Shown one piece after another: positions 16,721 through 22,944 of a DNA stretch of 24,360 nt. The stretch lies in assembly GCA_009784845.1 (NCBI GenBank), contig WQXK01000007.1, forward strand, positions 1 to 24,360, read 5' to 3'. The position numbers and the translations under genes were made by a program. The notes beneath the pieces were generated by a model, which did no database searches, was not told where the DNA came from, and worked only from the letters and a program-made list of their open reading frames with translations. The first letter of the stretch is position 1; each line of letters starts with the position of its first letter. The DNA is from Dehalococcoidia bacterium. Its GTDB lineage: Bacteria > Chloroflexota > Dehalococcoidia > Dehalococcoidales > UBA1222.

Positions 16721-17977
16721 TTAAAACTGTGCAATATCAGTTCGATAATGCGCACCATCAAAGCTGATGCGCGACAGATTATTATATACTTTCTCTCGCG
16801 CCTGTAACAAAGTTGCACCTTTTGCCACCACCGTAAGCACGCGACCGCCGCATGAAACAACCCTGCCATACGAATCATGCTTTGTTCCGGCGTGGAATAC
16901 CATCACGTCATGGTCTACATCTGACAGCCCCGAAATAACAAGTCCGCTTGGGTAATGCCCGGGATATCCCGGTGCTGCCATAACCACACCTACGCAAGCC
17001 TCGTCGCTCCACTCAATGCTTTGGCGCTCCAAGCGTTTTTCAATGACTGCAAGCACAATATCAACAAGGTCGCTTTTTAGCCTAGGCATGATAACCTGCG
17101 TTTCCGGATCACCAAAACGGCAGTTGAACTCAACAGTACGCATTATGCCGCCATCAAGCATAAGACCGCCACAAAGCACGCCGGCAAAAGGGGCACCCTC
17201 TGACGTAAGCGCTTTAATAGTTGGTCTCATGACTTCTCTCATGGCACGCTCCCCCAATTCCGGCGTGTAAAAATCAGGCGGGGAGAAGCTGCCCATACCG
17301 CCAGTATTCGGTCCCTGATTATGGTCAAAAACACGCTTATAATCACAGGCACTCACAGGTGCAGAAAGCGCAGTTCCGTCAGAGAAAGCGAAAATGCTCA
17401 TCTCGCGCCCTGTCATAAACTCCTCAATCACCACCTGCTCACCTGCCTGCCCAAGAGAACTGTCCTGCATCATGTTTTTGAGGGCATCTACGGCGTCATC
17501 CGTGCTCTGCGCAATGACCACACCTTTGCCGGCAGCAAGACCGTCTGCCTTTAATACAATCGGCGGCTTAAGCTGCTTGACATAATTTGTGGCAGCATTG
17601 AGGTCAGAAAAACTACGGCTGGCGGCAGTAGGTATGCCGTATTTGGCCATCAGTGCCTTTGAAAAGACCTTGGATGACTCAATACGCGCAGCGTATTGAG
17701 TCGGGCCGAAAACAGGCAGACCTGCCTTATTGAATGCATCAACCAATCCCCCAGCCAGAGGCGTTTCGGGTCCAACAAAGGTAAAATGCAGCTTGTTTTG
17801 CCGTGCTGTCTCAATGAGAGACTGTATGTCTGTTGCAGAGATGTTTATATTTTGGACGATTTCTGACGTGCCTGCATTGCCTGGTGCTACAAATACTTTC
17901 TCAACCTGCGGGCTTTGCAGCAGTTTCCAAACAATAGCATGCTCACGTGCCCCAGAACCGATAACCAGAACTTTCAT
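16721..17977 (-). CDS. purD: Phosphoribosylamine-glycine ligase PurD
   Basis: A 418-residue ATP-grasp enzyme that joins glycine and phosphoribosylamine to GAR, the substrate of PurN encoded across the terminator. Seen are MKVLVIGSGAREHAIVWKLL, TFVGPETPLAGGLVDAF, the ATP-grasp IVLKADGLAAGKGVVIA, VIEEFMTGREMSIFAFSDG, GPNTGGMGSFSPPDF, and metal/ATP-binding EFNCRFGDPETQVIMPRLKS. Start at ATG 17977 matches the family and has GAGG 9 bases before it; an in-frame TTG at 17992 overlaps that site. First gene of purD-purE-purB. Confidence 0.97.
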   Translation of the reverse strand: MKVLVIGSGAREHAIVWKLLQSPQVEKVFVAPGNAGTSEIVQNINISATDIQSLIETARQNKLHFTFVGPETPLAGGLVDAFNKAGLPVFGPTQYAARIESSKVFSKALMAKYGIPTAASRSFSDLNAATNYVKQLKPPIVLKADGLAAGKGVVIAQSTDDAVDALKNMMQDSSLGQAGEQVVIEEFMTGREMSIFAFSDGTALSAPVSACDYKRVFDHNQGPNTGGMGSFSPPDFYTPELGERAMREVMRPTIKALTSEGAPFAGVLCGGLMLDGGIMRTVEFNCRFGDPETQVIMPRLKSDLVDIVLAVIEKRLERQSIEWSDEACVGVVMAAPGYPGHYPSGLVISGLSDVDHDVMVFHAGTKHDSYGRVVSCGGRVLTVVAKGATLLQAREKVYNNLSRISFDGAHYRTDIAQF

Positions 17978-18012
17978 ATGCTTAAGCCTCAATTCAAAAT
18001 TTCCGACATACT

Positions 18013-18021
18013 ATTTTAGCA
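18013..18021 (-). promoter_or_regulatory. Putative extended -10 promoter for purDEB
   Basis: The minus strand reads TGCTAAAAT, an extended -10 element about 36 bases upstream of purD. A plausible -35 at 17-18 bases is poor. No riboswitch or known PurR box was recognised. Confidence 0.4.
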
Positions 18022-18067
18022 TTGCAGGACCTTAAAATTGAAGTGTCCGGAAAAACTTTGTTTACGT

Positions 18068-18096
18068 TTTACACTACAATTCATTTAGTGTAGAAT
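18068..18096 (+). promoter_or_regulatory. Putative promoter of the tRNA-Val gene
   Basis: TTTACA (18068-18073) and TAGAAT (18091-18096) are separated by 17 bases. The -10 region TTTAGTGTAGAAT and the following ATTGAAAGAAT resemble the same stretch of the his operon promoter (8077-8105). Confidence 0.6.
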
Positions 18097-18115
18097 AGGC
18101 ACAAATTGAAAGAAT

Positions 18116-18191
18116 GGGTGGTTAGCTCAGCGGTTAGAGCGCTTGCTTCACACGCAAGAAGTCAGAGGTTCAAATCCTCTACCGCCCACCA
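18116..18191 (+). tRNA. tRNA-Val, anticodon CAC, CCA encoded
   Basis: The cloverleaf folds fully. The acceptor stem GGGTGGT pairs with ACCGCCC with one T-G wobble. A D-arm GCTC/GAGC is present. The anticodon stem CTTGC/GCAAG encloses the loop TTCACAC with anticodon CAC, and the T-arm AGAGG/CCTCT carries TTCAAAT. The discriminator is A18188 and CCA is encoded at 18189-18191. It reads GTG valine codons. Element genes begin within 70 bases of its 3' end, so it may be the integration site. Confidence 0.96.
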
Positions 18192-18260
18192 TTACCAGAT
18201 AATCCGAACCATCTTATTCCAATAGGCAATGGGTTTGGGTTTATCCTATTTTTGAAAGAC

Positions 18261-18491
18261 CTAGAATAGAGAAGAGGGCTTCGGTAAATCACCGAAGCCC
18301 TCTGTGGTTTGTGCCCGTTTCTTGTGTAGTGCCTTTGTGGCCTTTTCAGCCCGATATTCTGCTAAATCCTTTTTACTCTCTTCGCTTTCATAATACCTTT
18401 GTATTTTTGGCAATAGGCATCTGGCTAGCGCTTCGAAAACCCAGTCGGGAATGTCCATACCGCTACTGGTGCGTTTAATCTGTTTTACCAT
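18261..18491 (-). CDS. Small hypothetical protein of the conjugative element
   Basis: A 76-residue charged protein (start MVKQIKRTSSGMDIPDWVFE, then ALARCLLPKIQRYYES). I recognise it only as the kind of small ORF found beside MobV-type relaxases in clostridial elements; no function is assigned. It lies 60 bases after the relaxase remnant in the same direction. Its last codons fall in a perfect 13-bp inverted repeat (18273-18285 / 18291-18303), so the gene end doubles as a hairpin, possibly a weak terminator. The upstream ribosome site is poor. Confidence 0.5.
   Translation of the reverse strand: MVKQIKRTSSGMDIPDWVFEALARCLLPKIQRYYESEESKKDLAEYRAEKATKALHKKRAQTTEGFGDLPKPSSLF
18273..18303. terminator. 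Perfect 13-bp hairpin overlapping the end of the small element gene
   Basis: Arms 18273-18285 and 18291-18303 are exact reverse complements around AAATC. Neither side has a proper T-tract (minus side: TCTTCTCTATTCTAG), so termination is only suggested. Confidence 0.4.
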
Positions 18492-18551
18492 TCGTAAATC
18501 TAATCCCTCGTATTCAATCTCATATTCAATTGTTAAGGTGCAAGTTATTGC

Positions 18552-19127
18552 TTATAGGCTTTTCTCCGTATCTCTGGATTTTTGTTGTTGTACCTGCCGT
18601 TTGATTTCGTCAGGCAGAGAATCCACAAACTGCCTCAGGTTGTCATAGTCACTGCGCAGCTTGGCTTCGGCAAGTTGCCTTTTAGCGCCGACCTTCTCAC
18701 CGGCTTCGGCTTTTTTGGTGAGGATGGTGTTTTCACTTGCCAGTTGGTCAATGGTACGTTTGTACTTCTTGAGTTGGGTTTCAAAGCTCTCCATGCTTGG
18801 GAAGAAGCGTTGGAGTAGCGAAATCACCTCATCTCTCTTCTTACCGGCATTTAGGGGATTGATGGTGTTGAGAGTAGCCTTGATCTGCTCTGCCTGTCTT
18901 GTAAGGTTTACCGCCTGTTTGAATATCCTTGTCGGTATATGCTGGCGTTTGGTAACGCTGGCAGACTCACCACGCTCTATGTTGTTGAACTTCTTAACCA
19001 TGTGCTCAAAGAAGTCATCCTGCCATCTGGTTAACTGAGTACGATTACCGATAATCTCTTTGGCTGATAATCTTCCGTCATTGGTTATGGGTGTAAAACA
19101 TAGATGCATATGCGGGGTTTTACCATG
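18552..19127 (-). pseudogene. MobV-type relaxase (plasmid recombination enzyme), 5'-truncated remnant
   Basis: The open frame from ATG 19109 gives 185 residues: MHLCFTPITNDGRLSAKEII, then GNRTQLTRWQDDF. The frame is open further upstream as GKTPH before a TAA at 19130-19128. The PHMHL histidine motif and the GRLSAKE segment are those in the middle of the Pre/Mob catalytic domain, which starts the conjugative transfer of DNA by nicking oriT. Everything N-terminal to it, roughly the first 110-150 residues including the first catalytic motif, is missing. The remaining C-terminal part is a coiled-coil-like region ending in QQQKSRDTEKSL. It cannot act as a nicking enzyme in this form unless an in-trans partner exists. 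Confidence 0.75.
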
Positions 19128-19177
19128 TTAGACAATGTACCCCAAACGTAAATAACTAGGGAGCCTGCCTAACTAAC

Positions 19178-19205
19178 AACACCGCCAAATCTTACTGGCG
19201 GTGTT
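19178..19205. repeat. 9-bp perfect hairpin near the relaxase truncation
   Basis: AACACCGCC (19178-19186) pairs with GGCGGTGTT (19197-19205) around a 10-base loop. It lacks a downstream T-run on either strand, so it is listed as an inverted repeat rather than a terminator. Confidence 0.6.
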
Positions 19206-19231
19206 TCCATTTGCAATTCTACGCTAATAGG

Positions 19232-19273
19232 AAGTTCGCAATAGCAAAGACAATTTTGCGACCTTGCGAACTT
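19232..19273. repeat. Nested inverted repeat with TTGCGA motifs
   Basis: Outer arms AAGTTCGCAA (19232-19241) and TTGCGAACTT (19264-19273) are perfect over 10 bp. An inner repeat GCAAA (19244-19248) / TTTGC (19255-19259) sits in the loop. It lies between the relaxase remnant and parB, where an oriT or a partition site would be expected. Confidence 0.7.
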
Positions 19274-19312
19274 GAACTGTCAGTAAAGCTAATTGGTATC
19301 TCATTTATGCCT

Positions 19313-19356
19313 AATTCAAGATCGCAAAGAAGAAAATAGTTTTGCGATCTTGAATT
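19313..19356. repeat. Perfect 16-bp inverted repeat with a 12-base loop
   Basis: AATTCAAGATCGCAAA (19313-19328) and TTTGCGATCTTGAATT (19341-19356) are exact reverse complements. The sequence is related to the neighbouring repeat at 19232-19273 through the shared TTTTGCGA and CTTG segments. Function is not known; oriT, a partition site or replication iteron are candidates. The whole 19110-19554 stretch contains no convincing gene. Confidence 0.75.
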
Positions 19357-19492
19357 GCGATGTTGTGGATGCTGTGACATATGAATTGACTGCCAGATGC
19401 TCTTTTCTCTCAGCACTTTTTAATTACTGGTGAGTTGAGAATTGCGCACATATCAAAATTATTGATACAAGGAGGTGATTTTCGTTTCCATC

Positions 19493-19519
19493 AAGCCTTG
19501 CGAAATGCAGGGCTTTTTT
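19493..19519 (+). terminator. Terminator-like hairpin (attenuator candidate) ahead of the parB-like gene
   Basis: AGCCTTGC and GCAGGGCT pair (one G-U) around a short loop and are followed by a run of T ending at 19519. It lies 35 bases upstream of the parB start and inside a possible leader reading frame, behind a perfect GGAGG at 19471-19475. Confidence 0.6.
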
Positions 19520-19554
19520 GTTTGCACCCAAAATCTAAATAGGAGGTAAACCGT

Positions 19555-20664
19555 ATGGCAAAAACCAATAAGCCATCCAAGCCGAAAAGTAACTCAAAGA
19601 TTAAACACCCGGAACAACAACCCGAACAGCAGCCAATTCCCGAAGAGCCGGGAACAACGGAGTCTATTCCAGAAGTAGTTGAAATTCCCACTCAGCCAGA
19701 ACCAGAAACCCCAGCATCCATACCAATCTCAGCGGAGATTGAAGATACAAAACAACCTATCATCAATCCAGAACTAGATACATCTCCAGTTACCACAGAA
19801 TCCATCGTCCATCTCTCTCATGCAGATTTGTATCCGTTCAAAAATCATCCGTTTCAATTGCGCGATGACGATGATATGAGAGCATTGGTTTCCAGCGTAA
19901 AAGAAAGAGGGATCGATCAACCGGCTATAGTGCGTCCTCGTGAAAACGGAGGTTATGAACTTATAGCCGGACATAGACGCCAATACGCCGCGGCATCGGC
20001 AGGATACTCATCTATTCCCTGCATTGTGCGTAATATGAGCGATGAAGAGGCCGTAATTACCATGACCGAGTCTAACTTCAACCAGCGTTCTGAAATATTA
20101 GCCAGTGAAAGAGCTAAAGCCCTCAAAATGCAGTTGGACGCTATTAAACGACAAGGCTCCAGAAACGGCATAAAGAACAAAGACGAACTTGGTACACGTT
20201 CAAATGAAATCATAGCCGAGCGTAATCGCATGTCCAGTAAAAACGTGCAGCGTTACATTGCGTTGAATAATTTAGTACCGGAACTGATGGAGAAAGTGGA
20301 TGAAAAGAAACTCAAGTTCACTACAGCGGTGGATTTATCCTATATCAAAGCGAAGAACCAGAGATATATCGCACTCGCTATAGACGCGCAGGAGACTGCT
20401 CCGTCAGGTACTCAAGCGCAGCGTTTGAGAGAACTGGATCAAAAAGATATTTTGAACGCAGATGTCATAGACGGCATTTTTTTAGAACAAACGAAGGAGG
20501 AAGTCAAAGTGATACTAACCAGTCAGGAACTGGGGGACTATTTCGGGGAAGAGAAATCCCCTCGCGAGATGAAAGAGCAGATTATGAAGCTCTTAGACGA
20601 GTGGAAAGAGAAACAACCACCAGAACTTACGGCTACGCACAAACCGATAGAACTTGAAAAGTAG
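19555..20664 (+). CDS. ParB/RepB/Spo0J-family partition protein of the conjugative element
   Basis: A 369-residue DNA-binding protein. Residues about 1-80 are a low-complexity Pro/Glu/Gln-rich region (QQPEQQPIPEEPGTTESIPE). The ParB N-terminal domain follows at about 85-180: HLSHADLYPFKNHPFQLRDD, DQPAIVRPRENGGYELIAGH, then RRQYAAASAGYSSIPCIVRN. The nucleotide-binding/arginine-rich GHRR motif and TESNFNQRSE are intact. The helix-turn-helix region is around AERNRMSSKNVQRYIALNNL. In conjugative elements such proteins help maintain or regulate the element. AGGAGGT stands 8 bases before the ATG. No ParA partner gene is adjacent. A strong terminator follows. Confidence 0.9.
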   Translation: MAKTNKPSKPKSNSKIKHPEQQPEQQPIPEEPGTTESIPEVVEIPTQPEPETPASIPISAEIEDTKQPIINPELDTSPVTTESIVHLSHADLYPFKNHPFQLRDDDDMRALVSSVKERGIDQPAIVRPRENGGYELIAGHRRQYAAASAGYSSIPCIVRNMSDEEAVITMTESNFNQRSEILASERAKALKMQLDAIKRQGSRNGIKNKDELGTRSNEIIAERNRMSSKNVQRYIALNNLVPELMEKVDEKKLKFTTAVDLSYIKAKNQRYIALAIDAQETAPSGTQAQRLRELDQKDILNADVIDGIFLEQTKEEVKVILTSQELGDYFGEEKSPREMKEQIMKLLDEWKEKQPPELTATHKPIELEK

Positions 20665-20688
20665 ACATCGGGACGAGTTGTCCCGACG
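20665..20688. repeat. Repeated hairpin, copy 1
   Basis: ACATCGGGACGAGTTGTCCC sits right after the parB stop, with arms TCGGGAC (20668-20674) and GTCCCGA (20680-20686). A near-identical copy, better paired (10 bp), lies at 21837-21861. Confidence 0.7.
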
Positions 20689-20700
20689 TTACCTGTACAG

Positions 20701-20735
20701 ACGGCTAAAGGAAATTCACCTTTGAGCCGTTTTTT
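20701..20735 (+). terminator. Intrinsic terminator after the parB-like gene
   Basis: ACGGCTAAAGG pairs with CCTTTGAGCCGT (one bulged base), followed by a T6 run. It separates parB from the downstream DUF7768-like gene, so that gene needs its own promoter or read-through. Confidence 0.85.
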
Positions 20736-20773
20736 CATTTCAAACCAATAAATAAAACTTAAGGAGAATAAAC

Positions 20774-21124
20774 ATGACAAAGAGACCCTTGGCTTATATC
20801 ACCGCCGCATGGAGCGGCAACAAATACAAAAACGTCAAACTGGCAGCCGAATATTGTCGTGAGGTATATGAGGCAGGCTTTTCACCCATATGCCCCATGC
20901 TGCATTTGAGCCTGTTTCTGAATAACAATATCCCCGAAGAGCATAAGTGTGGCGCGGATATCAGCCGCGACTTCTTGCGCCGTGCGCATGTCTTGGTAGT
21001 ATGCGGTGATTGTGTGGATGACAGCGTTAAAAACGATATCGCCGTTGCCGAAAGACAACATATCATGGCTACCACACTTGACGGCATAATTTTGGTAAAA
21101 GAACACGGGCAGAGCAAAAACTAA
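20774..21124 (+). CDS. DUF7768-like (DUF4406-type) small protein of the element
   Basis: A 116-residue protein with a Rossmann-like nucleoside-2-deoxyribosyltransferase-type pattern: RPLAYITAAWSGNKYKNVKL, FSPICPMLHLSLF, then SRDFLRRAHVLVVCGDCVDD and SVKNDIAVAER. Proteins of this kind are common in clostridial integrative elements and are annotated as DUF7768 or DUF4406; they have no known function, though the fold suggests nucleotide binding. TAAGGAG precedes the ATG by about 8 bases. The stop overlaps the ardA start by one base (TAATG), so translation is coupled. Confidence 0.8.
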   Translation: MTKRPLAYITAAWSGNKYKNVKLAAEYCREVYEAGFSPICPMLHLSLFLNNNIPEEHKCGADISRDFLRRAHVLVVCGDCVDDSVKNDIAVAERQHIMATTLDGIILVKEHGQSKN

Positions 21125-21834
21125 TGTTTAACGCGTATATAACCAATCTTGGGAAGTACAACGCCGGTGAGCTTTGCGGTGAGTGGTTATCGCTTCCGGC
21201 GACAAAGGAAGATGTGCAAGGCTTGCTTGGGCGCATCGCTGTGGACGGCGTTATCTACGAAGAAACTTTTATCACTGACTACGATATTGATATCAATGGT
21301 CTTGCAAGGCGTTTAGGTGAGTATGAAAGTCTGGATGAACTGAACTATCTGGCGGCACGAATAGCAGCTATGGATTACTGGGAGCGTGAGAGATTTAAGG
21401 CCGCCATTGAACTTGGAGAACACAGCGCAAGTGTCAAAGAACTGATTAACCTGACATATAACCTGAACTGTTACGAGTTTTTCCCTGATGTGGAAGATGA
21501 TGACGACTTAGGGCGTTACCTTGTAGAGGATATGGAGTTTGAAGAAATTCCGGAACGTCTGGAACAGTATTTCGACTATGAAGCTTATGGACGCGACTTC
21601 ATCTCAAGCGCTGGCGGCGATTTTGTCGGTGGCGGTTATGCTTACCGCAACGGTGAGCGCTTCACGGAACATTACAGCGGCATGGGCGATATCCCCGATG
21701 AATACCGCATCTTTTACTATCCCGCTCCGCCTGACAAAATGCCCGTGAAGCAACAGCTTCAAATGTATTCAAAAATGGCGCAGTTGCGAGAGGCTTTGCC
21801 AGACAAGGCTGAACCTGAACTGGCACAAAGATAA
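21124..21834 (+). CDS. ardA: Antirestriction protein ArdA
   Basis: A 236-residue, strongly acidic DNA mimic that binds type I restriction-modification enzymes and shields incoming DNA during conjugation. Family segments are FNAYITNLGKYNAGELCGEW, VIYEETFITDYDIDINGL, LGEYESLDELNYLAARIAAM, ELINLTYNLNCYEFFPDVED, then IPERLEQYFDYEAYGRDFIS. The DDDDLG stretch and many Asp/Glu residues are the expected charge surface. It is about 60-70 residues longer than the shortest family members, with a C-terminal extension after DEYRIFYYP. It overlaps the preceding gene by one base and is followed by the second copy of the repeated hairpin. Confidence 0.93.
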   Translation: MFNAYITNLGKYNAGELCGEWLSLPATKEDVQGLLGRIAVDGVIYEETFITDYDIDINGLARRLGEYESLDELNYLAARIAAMDYWERERFKAAIELGEHSASVKELINLTYNLNCYEFFPDVEDDDDLGRYLVEDMEFEEIPERLEQYFDYEAYGRDFISSAGGDFVGGGYAYRNGERFTEHYSGMGDIPDEYRIFYYPAPPDKMPVKQQLQMYSKMAQLREALPDKAEPELAQR

Positions 21835-21836
21835 CG

Positions 21837-21861
21837 ACATCGGGACGAGTTGTCCCGATGT
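21837..21861. repeat. Repeated hairpin, copy 2
   Basis: ACATCGGGAC (21837-21846) pairs perfectly with GTCCCGATGT (21852-21861) around GAGTT. It is almost identical to copy 1 at 20665-20688 and lies 5 bases before the GAGGAGG ribosome site of the next gene. Confidence 0.75.
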
Positions 21862-21882
21862 GAGAGGAGGTGATAAAACAAC

Positions 21883-22368
21883 ATGCAGGAACAACTCAAT
21901 AGGGAGACCATCGCCATATCGCTCAAGGCGTCCAATTTAACAGCCAATACGGCTAAGAAAGCCTTTATGATGGTACTGCTTCAAATGCAGAATAGGATTG
22001 CTAAAACGCAGACACCCAAAGGCAAGCAAAGCGTCAAACAACTGATGAATCATAACGTAGCCACAAATACCGTTGAAATTACCGGAGACACTGGGCTTTT
22101 TGATAAGGTAGCTAAGAAATGGGCTGTGGATTACGCCTTTTACCAAACAGGTGAAGATAAATACCTACTGCTGTTCAAATCAGGTCAGACGGATGCCATC
22201 ACGGCGGCATTTTCTGAGTATACGGCTAAAGTGATGCAGCGCGAAAGTGATATGAAGCGTCCATTCAAGGAGCAGTTTCGGGAAGCAGAGCAGAATGTAA
22301 AACGTGAGCGCGCCAAACATAAAGAACGCACGCGTGAACGTGAGCATGAATATGAGGCAGCGCTTTGA
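21883..22368 (+). CDS. PcfB-like conjugation protein (DUF3801)
   Basis: A 161-residue protein of the PcfB/DUF3801 family, an accessory to the coupling protein in Gram-positive conjugation, thought to help load the relaxosome. It begins MQEQLNRETIAISLKASNLT with KAFMMVLLQMQNRI, has VEITGDTGLFDKVAKKWAVD in the middle, and ends in a highly charged coiled-coil tail (FREAEQNVKRERAKHKERTR). A strong GAGGAGGTGA precedes the ATG. Its stop overlaps the virD4 start (TGATG), the usual pcfB-virD4 order. Confidence 0.87.
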   Translation: MQEQLNRETIAISLKASNLTANTAKKAFMMVLLQMQNRIAKTQTPKGKQSVKQLMNHNVATNTVEITGDTGLFDKVAKKWAVDYAFYQTGEDKYLLLFKSGQTDAITAAFSEYTAKVMQRESDMKRPFKEQFREAEQNVKRERAKHKERTREREHEYEAAL

Positions 22369-22901
22369 TGATGCGTACACTACGCAAATATGCATTGAGA
22401 AACCTGCCGTATGTGATTGTGTTGTGGTTATGCCTGAAGCTGGGCACAGCTTATCGTTTGGCTGACGGTGAAAACATGGCAGTCAGGCTTATGGGTATGG
22501 GGCAGCCACTGGGAGAAGCGTTCGGGACATTCTTCACTGGTACAAACCATTTCGACTGGTTTGTCGGCATTGTGGGAGCCTTGCTACTAAGACTAATCGT
22601 TTACGCCAGAGTAAGAAAAAACGCTAAATTCCGCAGAGACAGGGAGTACGGTTCAGCACGTTGGGGCAGCTCATCGGATATAGCGCCGTTTGTAAACTCA
22701 CAGTTTCATAAAAACATCATCTTAACCGGAAAGGAGTTTCTCTCCATGAATACGCATCCCAAAAATCCGGCTCATTCGCGTAACTTAAATTGCTGCGTCA
22801 TCGGTTCATCAGGCTCAGGCAAAACACGCTTTTGGCTAACTCCAAACTTGTTGCAAGCTCATTCGTCCTATGTTGTGGTAGACCCCAAAGGGTTAAGCTA
22901 A
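22368..22901 (+). pseudogene. VirD4/TraG-type coupling protein, interrupted after the Walker A domain
   Basis: The first 177 residues of a coupling protein that would be about 600. Seen are two membrane helices (about 12-28 and 62-79), the segment REYGSARWGSSSDIAPF, and Walker A GSSGSGKTRFW (Lys152, Thr153). The beta-strand VVVDPKG follows, then Leu-Ser-stop. Family members continue past DPKG into the ATPase core, so the gene is cut here. Start at ATG 22368 overlaps the pcfB stop; TTG 22365 is less likely. The break lies 43 bases before a serine recombinase gene, which points to insertion of another element. The remaining 3' part should reappear beyond the right edge. Confidence 0.85.
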
Positions 22902-22944
22902 TAAGGACATAGAAAATATATATGGTTAAGAAACGAGGTGCAAC

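Noticed and set aside
19219..19416. 65-codon minus-strand reading frame across the inverted repeats
   Set aside because: It is created by the repeated AT-rich arms, lacks a ribosome site and resembles no protein family.
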